Below the pieces are notes generated by a model. That model worked only from the letters and a program-made list of their open reading frames with translations. It had not been told where the DNA came from and searched no databases. A program made the position numbers and the translations under genes. A stretch of 64,000 nucleotides of DNA from Chromobacterium violaceum ATCC 12472 (GTDB taxonomy: Bacteria; Pseudomonadota; Gammaproteobacteria; Burkholderiales; Chromobacteriaceae). This document shows, in pieces, positions 38,194 through 47,731 of this stretch. Location: assembly GCF_000007705.1 (NCBI RefSeq), contig NC_005085.1:3977752-4041751 (forward strand), written 5' to 3'. How positions within the stretch are numbered: the first letter of the stretch is position 1; every line of letters starts with the position of its first letter.

Positions 38194-38223
38194 TTGACGC
38201 GACGCGCGGCGCCGTGTTTTGAT
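38194..38223 (+). promoter_or_regulatory. Candidate promoter of the trpS leader
   Basis: TTGACG (38194-38199), 18-base spacer, TTTGAT (38218-38223). If used, transcription would begin at about 38230, almost at the leader peptide ATG, so the leader could be translated with little or no 5' UTR. A promoter further upstream inside the preceding gene is an alternative. Confidence 0.45.
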
Positions 38224-38229
38224 GGCATC

Positions 38230-39433
<1,204 letters not shown>

Positions 39434-39446
39434 GCGGGAGCCCGGC

Positions 39447-39739
39447 ATGGAACACGTCTACCCATGCCAAAACCTCGCAGAAACGCGCGCGCAGACGACC
39501 GCATCGACCGCGCGCTGGTGGCGCTGATCGCCGAGCGCGGCATCTGCGTGCGCCAGGCGGCGGCGTTCAAGCATGGCCGCGGGGAAGTGGAAGGCGGCAA
39601 GCGCGCCGACCAGGCGATGAGGCGCGTCGAGCGGCTGGGCGCCGACGCGGCGCTGACGGCCGCCGTCTACCGCGCCATGATAAGTGACTTCGTCACCGAC
39701 GAAATGGCCGCCTTCCGCGCCAGAACGGCCGAAGATTGA
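39447..39739 (+). pseudogene. Chorismate mutase (AroQ type), one-base frameshift
   Basis: The ATG at 39447 has GGGAG at ribosome-site distance and encodes MEHVYPCQNLAETRAQ, a typical start of this family. The frame then fails, stopping after about ten more codons. From 39497 another frame carries the rest: DRIDRALVALIAERG, VRQAAAFKHG, then helices ending DFVTDEMAAFRARTAED. Reading ATC instead of AC at 39495-39496 joins both halves into a 97-residue protein, ...RAQIDRIDRALVALIAERG..., with the expected IDRID motif. An ATG at 39464 opens the second frame but has no ribosome site and loses the N-terminal helix start. It is either a true pseudogene, a sequencing error, or a shorter protein from 39464. 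Confidence 0.75.
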
Positions 39740-39825
39740 GGCCGCGGGCGGCTTTGCCTACAATCGTCTCCACCCTGTGACCCCGTCCGGCCGCTTTCCG
39801 CGGCCGGTTCCGCCGGAGAAAACCG

Positions 39826-40287
39826 ATGAAGAAAGCCGCCCTGCTGCTCGCCCTCCTGTCCCTGCCCGCCCTGGCCGAGGAAGTGGGAGAAGTCTCCACC
39901 ACCTTCAAGCTGCTCAGCCCCAACGACAAGGTGGTGGTGGAGGCTTTCGACGATCCGTCGGTGCAAGGCGTCGCCTGCTATGTATCGCGCGCCAGGACGG
40001 GCGGCTACAAGGGCGCGATGGGGCTGGCCAAGGACCCGTCCCGCTTCTCCGTCGCTTGCCGGCAGGTGGGGGCCATCCGCTTCAGCAAGCCGATCCCGCC
40101 GCAGGAGCAGGTGTTCAAGGAGGGCGCGTCCTTCGTGTTCAAGCATGTGCGCGTGGTGCGCATCGTCGACGCCAAACGCAATGTGCTGACCTACCTGACT
40201 TACTCGGACAAGCTGGTGGACGGCAGCCCGGACAACGCGATCACCGCGGTGGCGGTGCTGGACCAGAAGATACCGCTCAAGAAGTGA
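39826..40287 (+). CDS. creA: CreA family periplasmic protein
   Basis: A 153-residue exported protein with signal peptide MKKAALLLALLSLPALA. The mature part follows E. coli CreA: EEVGEVSTTFKLLSPNDKVV, VVEAFDDPSVQGVACYVSRA, RTGGYKGAMGLAKDPSR, CRQVGAIRFS and VRIVDAKRNVLTYLTYSDKL. Two cysteines (about residues 51 and 78) may form a disulfide. The family's function is not known. None of the creB, creC or creD genes adjoins it. Confidence 0.92.
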   Translation: MKKAALLLALLSLPALAEEVGEVSTTFKLLSPNDKVVVEAFDDPSVQGVACYVSRARTGGYKGAMGLAKDPSRFSVACRQVGAIRFSKPIPPQEQVFKEGASFVFKHVRVVRIVDAKRNVLTYLTYSDKLVDGSPDNAITAVAVLDQKIPLKK

Positions 40288-40309
40288 ACCTCACAAACCA
40301 TTGATAAAG

Positions 40310-40329
40310 ATCATGTTTTTTTACATGAT
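40310..40329. terminator. AT-rich hairpin between creA and the PhnP-like gene
   Basis: Seven-base stem ATCATGT/ACATGAT around a T6 loop, in the 47-base gap between convergent genes. It is possibly a weak bidirectional terminator. Its left arm overlaps an FNR-box-like sequence (TTGATAAAGATCAT, 40301-40314). Confidence 0.4.
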
Positions 40330-40334
40330 ATTCA

Positions 40335-41111
40335 TCATTCCATAGCCACTTCCGCGCGCCAGCCGTCGAAACCGACCTCCACGCCGGGCGGACAGCGCTG
40401 GCTGAGATCGAGGTATTCCAGCTTGTGCGTCATGTGGATCAGCACCGTGCGGCGCGCGGCGATGCGAGCGGCCCACTCGAAGGCCTCTCCCACCGACAGG
40501 TGGGACGGATAGGGATCTTCGTTCAGGCAATCGAGGAACAGCAGCTCCAAGCCTTCCAGCAAAGGCAGGCTGCTGTCGGGAATCCGCGACAGATCGGTCA
40601 GCCAGGCCACGTCGCCGATGCGCCATCCCAGGCAGGGCCAGCTGCCGTGCAGCAGGGGAATGGGGGTCAGCGTCACGCCCTGGTGCTGGAACGGCCCGTT
40701 GACCACCTCCGGCAGCAACACCGGCTTGTCCCACATCCTGGACGGCGGCTGCAGCGCGTAGCCGAAGCGCTCGCGGATGTTGGCGATGGTGAAGTCGTTG
40801 CCGTACAGCGCGATCGGCCCCTGCTTCAGATAACAGAAGGCGCGCAGATCGTCGATGCCGTTCAGGTGGTCGGCGTGCGGATGGGTATAGAGCACCGCGT
40901 CCAGCCGGCTCACGCCTTCGCGCAGAGCCTGCTGGCGCAGATCCGGCCCGGTGTCGATCAGGAAACCCAGCTCCCCGACGCGCACATAGGCGCTGGCGCG
41001 GGTGCGCTTGTTGCGGACATCGTCCGACTGGCAGGTGGGGCAGCCGCAGCCTATCGCCGGGGTGCCCGAACTGGAGCCGCAGCCCAGTATGGTGACTTCT
41101 AGCGTGTTCAC
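40335..41111 (-). CDS. PhnP-like metallo-beta-lactamase-fold hydrolase
   Basis: A 258-residue enzyme with a GTG start preceded by AAGGAG. The metal centre reads LYTHPHADHLNGIDDLR, with further ligands in PIPLLHGS, LTDLS and LIHMTHKLEY. The N-terminal cysteine cluster (GCGSSSGTPAIGCGCPTC) resembles the structural zinc site of PhnP cyclic phosphodiesterases. No phosphonate genes are nearby, so the substrate is uncertain; relatives of this type often lie beside tatD and holB, as here. Confidence 0.88.
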   Translation of the reverse strand: MNTLEVTILGCGSSSGTPAIGCGCPTCQSDDVRNKRTRASAYVRVGELGFLIDTGPDLRQQALREGVSRLDAVLYTHPHADHLNGIDDLRAFCYLKQGPIALYGNDFTIANIRERFGYALQPPSRMWDKPVLLPEVVNGPFQHQGVTLTPIPLLHGSWPCLGWRIGDVAWLTDLSRIPDSSLPLLEGLELLFLDCLNEDPYPSHLSVGEAFEWAARIAARRTVLIHMTHKLEYLDLSQRCPPGVEVGFDGWRAEVAME

Positions 41112-41127
41112 GACTCTCCTTGCTTGA

Positions 41128-41511
41128 TCACTGGCACGGCTGCGCGCGCGCCGCCGGCGCCGCCGTCGAACCGCCGTCGCATAAGGGCTGGCCGCCCGGG
41201 CCGATCGCGCAGTTGCCGCCCGGCTGCGCCGCGCAATGGGGCGCGCCGTCCGGTCCCAGCACGCACAGGCCCGGTCCGGCGTAAAAGCTGCCGCGGGCGC
41301 GGATCACGCCGCCGCCTGGATAGGGCGAGCAGAACAGGTTGCCGAATTCGTCGGAGGTGCAGGCCCCGGCGCCGCAGTACGGCTGCCCCTGATACAGCAG
41401 GGCCTGGCCGCCCGGAGGCGCGCAGTAGCTGCGGCCGCCCAGGCTGACGCAATTAGCCAGCGCCGGCAGCGCCATCAGCCAGCCGATCCAGCCCAATGCG
41501 GACAGCCGCAT
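41128..41511 (-). CDS. Cys/Gly-rich secreted protein of unknown function
   Basis: A 127-residue protein from the ATG at 41511 (GGAGGG four bases upstream). The signal peptide ends near MALPALA; the mature part begins NCVSLGGRSYCAPPGG. It contains ten cysteines, all after the signal peptide, in short Gly/Pro-rich loops such as GQPYCGAGAC, GAPHCAAQPGGNC and GGQPLCDGG. This implies up to five disulfides in the periplasm or outside the cell. I do not recognise a family. It lies 13 bases after tatD, probably in the same operon. Confidence 0.75.
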   Translation of the reverse strand: MRLSALGWIGWLMALPALANCVSLGGRSYCAPPGGQALLYQGQPYCGAGACTSDEFGNLFCSPYPGGGVIRARGSFYAGPGLCVLGPDGAPHCAAQPGGNCAIGPGGQPLCDGGSTAAPAARAQPCQ

Positions 41512-41524
41512 GATGCCCTCCGTT

Positions 41525-42295
41525 TCAGCGGGCCGCCTTGGCGAACAGGCGGAAGAAATTGTCGGTGGTGGCCTGCGCCACCTCTTCGAACGGGATGCCG
41601 CGCAGCCCGGCGATGAACTCCGCCACGTGGCGCACATAGGCCGGCTCGTTGGTCTTGCCGCGGAACGGCACCGGCGCGAGATAGGGCGAATCGGTCTCGA
41701 TCAGCATGCGCTCCAGCGGCACCTTCTGCGCCACTTCCTGCACCTGCCTGGCGTTCTTGAAGGTCACCACGCCGGAGAAGGAGATGTAGAAGCCCAGCGC
41801 CAGCGCGGCCTCGGCCACCTCCCAGGTCTCGGTGAAACAGTGCATCACGCCGCCGCATTGCTCGGCATGCTCTTCCCGCATGATGCGGATGGTGTCCTCG
41901 GCGGACTCGCGGGTGTGGATCACCAGCGGCAGGCCGACGCGCCTGGCGGCGCGGATATGGGTGCGGAAGCGCTGATGCTGCCAATCGAGCTCGCCCTTGC
42001 ACCAGTGGTAGTCGAGGCCGGTCTCGCCTATGCCCACCACGCGCGGATGGCCCGCCAGCGCCACCAGCTCGTCCTCGCTGTACTCCTCGGCTTCCGGGTC
42101 GTCCGGATGCACGCCGACCGTGGCGTACAGATTGGGATGCGCTTCGGCCAGCGCCAGCACCTGCGGATATTTGGGACGGCTGACGCCGATCACCAAGGCG
42201 TGCGTCACCTGGTTCTGGCGCATATTGGCCAGCACGTCGGGCATGCGCTCGGCGAGGTCGGGAAAATTGATGTGGCAGTGGGAGTCGATCAACAT
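41525..42295 (-). CDS. tatD: TatD family metal-dependent hydrolase
   Basis: Cytosolic amidohydrolase-fold enzyme with DNase activity in relatives. It has 256 residues from MLIDSHCHINFPDL at 42295. Metal-ligand motifs: DSHCH, GIGETGLDYH, LPLVIHTRESAEDT, GVMHCFTE and ERMLIETDSPYLAP. It follows pilZ and holB on the same strand, a common neighbourhood. Confidence 0.95.
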   Translation of the reverse strand: MLIDSHCHINFPDLAERMPDVLANMRQNQVTHALVIGVSRPKYPQVLALAEAHPNLYATVGVHPDDPEAEEYSEDELVALAGHPRVVGIGETGLDYHWCKGELDWQHQRFRTHIRAARRVGLPLVIHTRESAEDTIRIMREEHAEQCGGVMHCFTETWEVAEAALALGFYISFSGVVTFKNARQVQEVAQKVPLERMLIETDSPYLAPVPFRGKTNEPAYVRHVAEFIAGLRGIPFEEVAQATTDNFFRLFAKAAR

Positions 42296-42356
42296 GGTCG
42301 GTGGGCAGATAAAACGTGAATCCGGCCCACAGGATATCACGTCCGCCCCCCGTACC

Positions 42357-42734
42357 TCACATGGTATGGGTGGGGCGGCTGGAATTGAGCACGCCGCCCA
42401 GCAGCGCCTCGATCTTGTCCTTGGCCTGCTTGCCGGCCTCGCCGGAGACGAACTCCACGCCCACGCCCTGGACGCGGCTGTTGTTGGCGCCGCCCGGCGT
42501 GATCCACACCACCTTGGCCTGCACCGCGATGCGCTGCGGATCCTCCATCAGCGTCAGCAGCAGGAACACCTCCTCGCCCAGCTGCATTTCCTTGTTGGTG
42601 GGAATGAAAATGCCGCCGTTGCGCAGAAACGGCATGTAGGCGGCGAACAGCGCGCTGCGCTCCTTGATATGCAGCGACAGCACGCCGGGGCGATTGGGAT
42701 TGTTCAGATCCGGCCGGTGGTTGGCGGCATCCAT
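42357..42734 (-). CDS. pilZ: PilZ domain protein
   Basis: A 125-residue protein related to type IV pilus assembly PilZ. It has the core VLSLHIKERSALFAAYMPFL, RNGGIFIPTNKEM, VFLLLTLMEDPQRIAVQAKV and VQGVGVEFV. The c-di-GMP motif RxxxR plus D/NxSxxG is absent, as in the founding PilZ, which does not bind the nucleotide well. It lies downstream of holB with a 16-base gap, the usual place for pilZ in proteobacteria. Confidence 0.9.
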   Translation of the reverse strand: MDAANHRPDLNNPNRPGVLSLHIKERSALFAAYMPFLRNGGIFIPTNKEMQLGEEVFLLLTLMEDPQRIAVQAKVVWITPGGANNSRVQGVGVEFVSGEAGKQAKDKIEALLGGVLNSSRPTHTM

Positions 42735-42750
42735 GCGGGCCCCTTCTTGC

Positions 42751-43755
42751 TCAGCCGGCCTTGCCGCCGGCGAAGATCTTCAGGTAATCCATCAACACCG
42801 CCTCCAGTTGCAGGCGGGCATTCAGCGTATGCTGGGAAAACGGCGCCAGCGCCGTCAGCGCCTGCTGGCAGGCCATCAGCTGGACGGCGTCGCAGCGCGG
42901 CGCCAGCGCGGCGAGCGCGCGCTCATGATCTGGATAATAGCGGACGCGGCCGGCCAGGCACAGCGCCGCCAGGTCGTGCAGCCACTTCTGCAGCCAGGAC
43001 AAGGGCTGCAGCAGCGACAGCTGCTTGTTCTTGTCGATCAGCTCGGCCAATTGCAGCATGCCGGCGAAACTGGGCTGGCCCAGGCCTCGGACGAACTGGC
43101 CGCGCAGCGCGGCCAGCTCGGGATCGTGGTCGAACAGCGGCGCGCCGCCATTGTGCGCCAGTTCCGCCTCGGCGTTGGCGACGCCCTGCTCCTTCAGCCA
43201 CGCCAGCGCGGCGCTCTCGGCCGGCCGGGTCAGCGCGAACTGGCGGCAGCGGCTGCGGATGGTGGGCAGCAAGCGCTGCGGCGCGTGCGACACCAGCAGG
43301 AACAGCACCGCCTCCGGCGGCTCTTCCAGTATCTTCAGCAGCGCGTTGGCTGCGGCCAGGTTCAGGCTCTCGGCCGGCTCCACCAGGATCACGCGGCGGC
43401 CGGCGCGATGGGCGGTCAGGTGGGCGAAATCGATCACCTCGCGCACCGCCTCGATCTTGATCTGCGGCAGCTTGCGCGTGGTCTTGGCCTCCTTGCCCTC
43501 CTCCTCCTCGTCGGCGAACGGCGACAGGCGGCGGAAATCGGGGTGGGTGCCGCTATGGAACCAGCGGCAGCCCTGGCATTGGCCGCACGGCTGGTGGCCG
43601 GCCGCCGGGCTCTCGCACAGCAGCGATTGCGCCAAGTGCTCGGCGAAAGCCAGCTTGCCGATGCCGGCGGCGCCGGTGAAGAGCCAGGCGCCGGGCATGC
43701 GCTCGCGCTCGGCGGAAAGGCGCGTCCAATCCGCGCTCTGCCACGGGTACAGCAT
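42751..43755 (-). CDS. holB: DNA polymerase III subunit delta'
   Basis: Clamp-loader subunit of 334 residues. It has a modified P-loop (FTGAAGIGKLAFAEHLAQSL), the zinc cysteines in CESPAAGHQPCGQCQGC, and the RVILVEPAESLNLAAANALL and KILEEPPEAVLFLLVSHAP blocks typical of delta'. The ATG overlaps the tmk stop by one base (TGATG). Confidence 0.94.
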   Translation of the reverse strand: MLYPWQSADWTRLSAERERMPGAWLFTGAAGIGKLAFAEHLAQSLLCESPAAGHQPCGQCQGCRWFHSGTHPDFRRLSPFADEEEEGKEAKTTRKLPQIKIEAVREVIDFAHLTAHRAGRRVILVEPAESLNLAAANALLKILEEPPEAVLFLLVSHAPQRLLPTIRSRCRQFALTRPAESAALAWLKEQGVANAEAELAHNGGAPLFDHDPELAALRGQFVRGLGQPSFAGMLQLAELIDKNKQLSLLQPLSWLQKWLHDLAALCLAGRVRYYPDHERALAALAPRCDAVQLMACQQALTALAPFSQHTLNARLQLEAVLMDYLKIFAGGKAG

Positions 43756-44393
43756 CAGCCGCGCTCCAGCAGGCGTTCCAGGTGGAGCACGATGTCAGCC
43801 TGGATGTCGGCGATGCCGCGGCTGGCGTCCAGCACGGCGATGCGCTGCGGCGCCTCCTCGGCGCGGCGCAGGTAGGCGGCGCGCACGCGGCGGTGGAAAT
43901 CGGCCGCCTCCTGCTCGAAACGGTCCGGCACCCGGGTGCCGGCCATGCGTCCGGCGGCCACTTCGGTCGGCAAGTCGAACAGCAGGGTCAAGTCCGGCTG
44001 CAGGCCGCGCTGCACCCAGTCCTCCAGCGCGCGGATGCGCTCGAACGGCACGCCGCGGCCGCCGCCCTGGAAGGCGTAGGTGGAGTCGGTAAAGCGGTCG
44101 GACACCAGCCAGCGGCCGGCGGCCAGCGCCGGCTCAATCACCTCGGCGATGTGCTGCTGGCGCGCGGCGAAGGCCAGCAGCGCCTCGGCGTCCAGCGAGG
44201 CCACGGTGCCGGGATCCAGCAGCAGGTCGCGGATCTTCTCGGACAGCGGCGTGCCGCCCGGCTCGCGGGTGAACGCGGCGTCGACGCCATGCCGGGCCAG
44301 CCAGTCGCGGATGAAGGAAAGATGGGTGCTCTTGCCGGCGCCGTCTATGCCTTCCAGCGTGATGAAACGGCCGCGTCGGACCTCACTGCTCAT
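43755..44393 (-). CDS. tmk: Thymidylate kinase
   Basis: Phosphorylates dTMP to dTDP. It has 212 residues. The P-loop is FITLEGIDGAGKSTHLSFI, with FTREPGGTPLSEKIRDLLL and WLVSDRFTDSTYAFQGGGR carrying the DR-type nucleotide-site motif. It overlaps mltG by four bases and holB by one, forming the tightly packed mltG-tmk-holB operon. Confidence 0.96.
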   Translation of the reverse strand: MSSEVRRGRFITLEGIDGAGKSTHLSFIRDWLARHGVDAAFTREPGGTPLSEKIRDLLLDPGTVASLDAEALLAFAARQQHIAEVIEPALAAGRWLVSDRFTDSTYAFQGGGRGVPFERIRALEDWVQRGLQPDLTLLFDLPTEVAAGRMAGTRVPDRFEQEAADFHRRVRAAYLRRAEEAPQRIAVLDASRGIADIQADIVLHLERLLERG

Positions 44394-45382
44394 TGCTGGC
44401 CTTTCTTCAGGATGTATTTGCGCACCGCCTGGTTATGCTCGTCCAGGGTGCTGGAAAACTGGGAGCTGCCGTCGCCGCGGGCGACGAAATACAGCGCGTC
44501 GGTTTCGGCCGGCTGGGCCGCCGCGTACAGCGCGGCCTTGCCCGGCAGCGAGATCGGCGTCGGCGTCAGGCCGGCGCGGGTATAGGTATTGTACGGCGTA
44601 TCGCGGCGCAAGTCGGCCTTGGCGATATTGCCCTGGTAGCTGCTGCCCATGCCGTAGATCACCGAGGGATCGGTCTGCAGCCGCATGCCCTTCTTCAGCC
44701 GGTTGACGAACACCGCCGCCACCATCGGCCGGTCGGCCTCGCTGGAGGTTTCCTTCTCGATCAGGCTGGCCATGGTCAACAACTCGTACGGCGTGGCGTA
44801 AGGCAGGCCCGGCTTGCGCGCCGCCCAGGCGGCGTCCAGCTGCTGCGCCATCGTCGAAAAGGCCTGCCGGTACAGATCGATATCGGAAGAGCCCGGCGTG
44901 AACAGATAGGTGCTGGGAAAGAACAAGCCCTCGGGATTGATGTCGGGCAGGTCCAGCTGATGCATCAGCTCGGCATTGCTCATCTTCAGCGCGTCGTGCT
45001 TGATATCCGGATTGCGGTCCACCGCCTGGCGCAGCTGGCGGAAAGTCCAGCCTTCTATCGCGGTCAGGCTGGCCTCGTCCGGATGGCCCTGCACCAGCCG
45101 GTCCAGCACGTCCAGCATCGACTGCCCGCCCTCCAGCCGGTACAGGCCGGCCTTGACCTTGCGATCGGAACCGGAAATCCGCGCCAGCGCGATCATCAGC
45201 TGGCCATTGCGTATCGCGCCGTCCTTCGCCAGCGCATGCGCGATCTGCTTCATCGTGCGGTTGGGGCCGACCAGCAGCTTGTAGCCGCCTGCGGGCATGT
45301 CGACGGGCAGCAGCAGCGCCCAGCCCAGCCAGCCGGCCGCGCACAACAGCAGCAGCAACAGAACGCGGGAAATTTTCTTCAT
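44390..45382 (-). CDS. mltG: Endolytic murein transglycosylase MltG
   Basis: Inner-membrane lytic transglycosylase that cuts nascent glycan strands. It has 330 residues. One N-terminal membrane helix (VLLLLLLCAAGWLGWALLLP) is followed by a LysM-like part and the catalytic YceG domain: TMASLIEKETSSEADRPMVA contains the catalytic Glu, then VFVNRLKKGMRLQTDPSVIY and YNTYTRAGLTPTPISLPGKA. It is first in the operon with tmk and holB; the pabC gene that often precedes it is absent. Confidence 0.95.
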   Translation of the reverse strand: MKKISRVLLLLLLCAAGWLGWALLLPVDMPAGGYKLLVGPNRTMKQIAHALAKDGAIRNGQLMIALARISGSDRKVKAGLYRLEGGQSMLDVLDRLVQGHPDEASLTAIEGWTFRQLRQAVDRNPDIKHDALKMSNAELMHQLDLPDINPEGLFFPSTYLFTPGSSDIDLYRQAFSTMAQQLDAAWAARKPGLPYATPYELLTMASLIEKETSSEADRPMVAAVFVNRLKKGMRLQTDPSVIYGMGSSYQGNIAKADLRRDTPYNTYTRAGLTPTPISLPGKAALYAAAQPAETDALYFVARGDGSSQFSSTLDEHNQAVRKYILKKGQQ

Positions 45383-45610
45383 CTAACGCTTCGCAAATCC
45401 AGGTTGACGGCCGCCATCGCGACGAAGGCGGAATCATACCAGCAAGCGAGGCTGTCCGACATGCCAGCTTGCACTGGCCGCAAGCCCGGTCGTTTGCGCC
45501 AAATCAATAGTCATTTGCCGGTTTTTGCCTATTTTTCAGCCTAGACAGCCGGCCTCGCGCCGGTCGCTCCTTCACTCCATTTAATGAAATCCGGCCAGGC
45601 AGAACAAGCG

Positions 45611-46237
45611 ATGAAACCTTTCTTCAATCTCGGATGCGCGCTGGTCGCCTGGAACGAACTATGCCGGGTGGCGCGCCGCGGCGAAAACGATCCGCAAACG
45701 GCCAGGCCCGGTTTCTGCCAGGGCAGGCACAACCGCCAGTTCGTCTACGCCGACTCCGCCGGACTGCTCAAGCCCTACCATGGCCTGCTGCTGGACCCGC
45801 TTTGGCTGCTGGACACCCGCAGGGATGGCCGCTGGCAGCTGGTGGCCACCGCGCTAGGCCACAGCCTCAATCTGCGCCTGCAAACCCTGCTGCGCGCCTG
45901 GATGCCGGACATCCCCCAGACGGCGGAGCCGGCGCCTGGCGTCGCCCGGCTGAGGCTGGTCGTCCGCGGCCCGAGCGCCGACGCCGCTCCGACGCCCGGC
46001 CGGCCGATAGACGGCCAGTCGCCGCTGGTGCGCGGCATCGCGCCCTATCTGGAGCAAGTGGCCAGCGTCGCCCAGCTGGAAGACTCTCTCGACGGACATC
46101 TGCTGGGCGGCGTCGTCAACCTGCAGACTCCGGCGCCGCACCCGGCAGGCGCGCGCGGGGAAACCTGGCAGGACCTGCTTGGTTGTGACTGGCAGCAGCT
46201 GCTGCAGTTCAAGACTGCCGACCGGGCGGCTGGCTAG
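45611..46237 (+). CDS. Hypothetical protein
   Basis: An open frame of 208 residues from ATG 45611, or 217 from ATG 45584; neither has a clear ribosome site. I do not recognise it. It begins MKPFFNLGCALVAWNELCRV, has no clear membrane segment, and contains the charged/aromatic stretch RRDGRWQLVATALGHSLNLR. Base composition resembles the neighbours. It lies upstream of modA on the same strand with a gap of about 50 bases; a molybdenum link is only positional. Confidence 0.6.
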   Translation: MKPFFNLGCALVAWNELCRVARRGENDPQTARPGFCQGRHNRQFVYADSAGLLKPYHGLLLDPLWLLDTRRDGRWQLVATALGHSLNLRLQTLLRAWMPDIPQTAEPAPGVARLRLVVRGPSADAAPTPGRPIDGQSPLVRGIAPYLEQVASVAQLEDSLDGHLLGGVVNLQTPAPHPAGARGETWQDLLGCDWQQLLQFKTADRAAG

Positions 46238-46290
46238 CCGCCGGCCTTTGGCCGCATAATGGCGGGATGACCGTGCTTCCGGAGTCCGCC

Positions 46291-47019
46291 ATGCCGCGCC
46301 TGCGCCTTGCCCTGTTGTGCCTGATCCTTTCCCCGCTCGCCCTCGCCGATACCGTCAATGTCGCCGTCGCCAGCAACTTTCAGCAGACGCTGGACAAGAT
46401 CGCCAAATCCTTCAAGGCGGCCACCGGGCATGACGTCAAGGCCAGCGCCGGCGCTTCCGGCAAGCTGGCGGCGCAGATCCGCCAGGGCGCGCCGTTCGAG
46501 GTGTTCCTGTCCGCCGACGACGAGCGCCCGACCGAGCTGGCGAAAGCCGGCCTCGGCCAGGCCTCCAGCCAGTTCACCTACGCCTATGGCCAGTTGGCGC
46601 TATGGAGCAAGCAGCGCGACGACGCCGGCGAAGCGGCGCTGCGCAAGGGCGATTTCGCCAAGCTGGCGGTCGCCAACCCCGCCACCGCGCCCTATGGCCG
46701 CGCCGCGCTGGAAACGCTGGCCGCCCTGAAGCTGGAGGCGGCGGTGAAGCCCAAGCTGCTGACCGGCGACAACATCGGCCAGACCATGCAATTCGCCGAG
46801 GTTGGCGGCGCAGACTTCGCCTTCGTCGCCTACTCCCAGTTGCTGGAGCAAGGCATACGCGGCCATTACTGGCTGGTGCCGGAAAAACTGCACCAGCCGA
46901 TCCGCCAGGACGCGCTGCTGATCAAGCCGACGCCGGCCGCGGCCGCGCTGATGGCCTACCTCAAGGGCGAGCAGGCGCGCGCGCTGATGGCCCAGGCAGG
47001 CTACCGCTTCAAGCCGTGA
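46291..47019 (+). CDS. modA: Molybdate ABC transporter substrate-binding protein ModA
   Basis: Periplasmic molybdate/tungstate-binding protein of 242 residues from the ATG at 46291 (GGAG six bases upstream). The signal peptide MPRLRLALLCLILSPLALA is followed by DTVNVAVASNFQQTLDKIAK and ASAGASGKLAAQIRQGAPFE, containing the oxyanion-binding Ser/Ala positions. Further blocks are VFLSADDERP, NPATAPYGRAA, and VPEKLHQPIRQDALLIK. It overlaps modB by four bases. Confidence 0.94.
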   Translation: MPRLRLALLCLILSPLALADTVNVAVASNFQQTLDKIAKSFKAATGHDVKASAGASGKLAAQIRQGAPFEVFLSADDERPTELAKAGLGQASSQFTYAYGQLALWSKQRDDAGEAALRKGDFAKLAVANPATAPYGRAALETLAALKLEAAVKPKLLTGDNIGQTMQFAEVGGADFAFVAYSQLLEQGIRGHYWLVPEKLHQPIRQDALLIKPTPAAAALMAYLKGEQARALMAQAGYRFKP

Positions 47020-47690
47020 GCCCGCAGGACTGGAGCGCGATCGCGCTGACCCTGCGCCTGGCCGGCATCAGCACGCTGCTGCTGCTGGCCCTGTGCATTC
47101 CCTGCGCCTGGTGGCTGGCGCACAGCCGCTCCCGGCTGCGCCCCATCATGGAAGCCGGCGCCATGCTGCCGCTGGTGCTGCCGCCGACGGTGCTGGGCTT
47201 CTATCTGCTGCTGGCCTTCGGACCGCACGGGCCGGTCGGCAAACTGACATCCTCGCTGGGTTTGCCGGGCCTCGCCTTCACCTTCCCCGGCGTGGTGCTC
47301 GCCTCCATCCTGTACTCGCTTCCCTTCGTGTTGCAGCCTTTGCTGGCCAGCTTCCGCGCGGTGCGGCAGGAAGAGCTGGAAAGCGCGCGGCTGCTGGGCG
47401 CCGGACGCTGGCAGCGGATGCGCCACGTGATCCTGCCTTCCTGCCGCAGCGGCCTGCTCAGCGCGGCCTGCCTGGGCTTCGCCCATACGGTAGGCGAGTT
47501 CGGCGTGGTGCTGATGATAGGCGGCAATATCGACGGCGAAACGCGCGTGATATCGATCGCGCTGTACAATCAGGTGGAGCAGGCCAACTACGGCGCCGCC
47601 CACCAGCTGGCGCTGATGTTGCTGCTGTTTTCACTGGCGGCGTTGAGCGCCGTTTATTGGCTGAACGCCCGACAGAAACAATCCGAATGA
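47016..47690 (+). CDS. modB: Molybdate ABC transporter permease ModB
   Basis: Inner-membrane permease of 224 residues. The GTG start overlaps the modA stop (GTGA). It has about five hydrophobic helices and the permease EAA-type loop ESARLLGAGRWQRMRHVILP. The C-terminal half has FAHTVGEFGVVLMIGGNI and ETRVISIALYNQVE, typical of ModB. No modC ATPase follows; the next gene is psiF. Confidence 0.94.
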   Translation: MSPQDWSAIALTLRLAGISTLLLLALCIPCAWWLAHSRSRLRPIMEAGAMLPLVLPPTVLGFYLLLAFGPHGPVGKLTSSLGLPGLAFTFPGVVLASILYSLPFVLQPLLASFRAVRQEELESARLLGAGRWQRMRHVILPSCRSGLLSAACLGFAHTVGEFGVVLMIGGNIDGETRVISIALYNQVEQANYGAAHQLALMLLLFSLAALSAVYWLNARQKQSE

Positions 47691-47731
47691 CATCCGCCCG
47701 CGCCGCGGGCGCCACACTGGAGACATCCACC

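Noticed and set aside
39464-39739. Intact 91-residue gene starting at 39464
   Set aside because: No ribosome site, and the expected N-terminal residues are encoded in the other frame from 39447 with a good ribosome site; a frameshift is the better explanation, though not proven.
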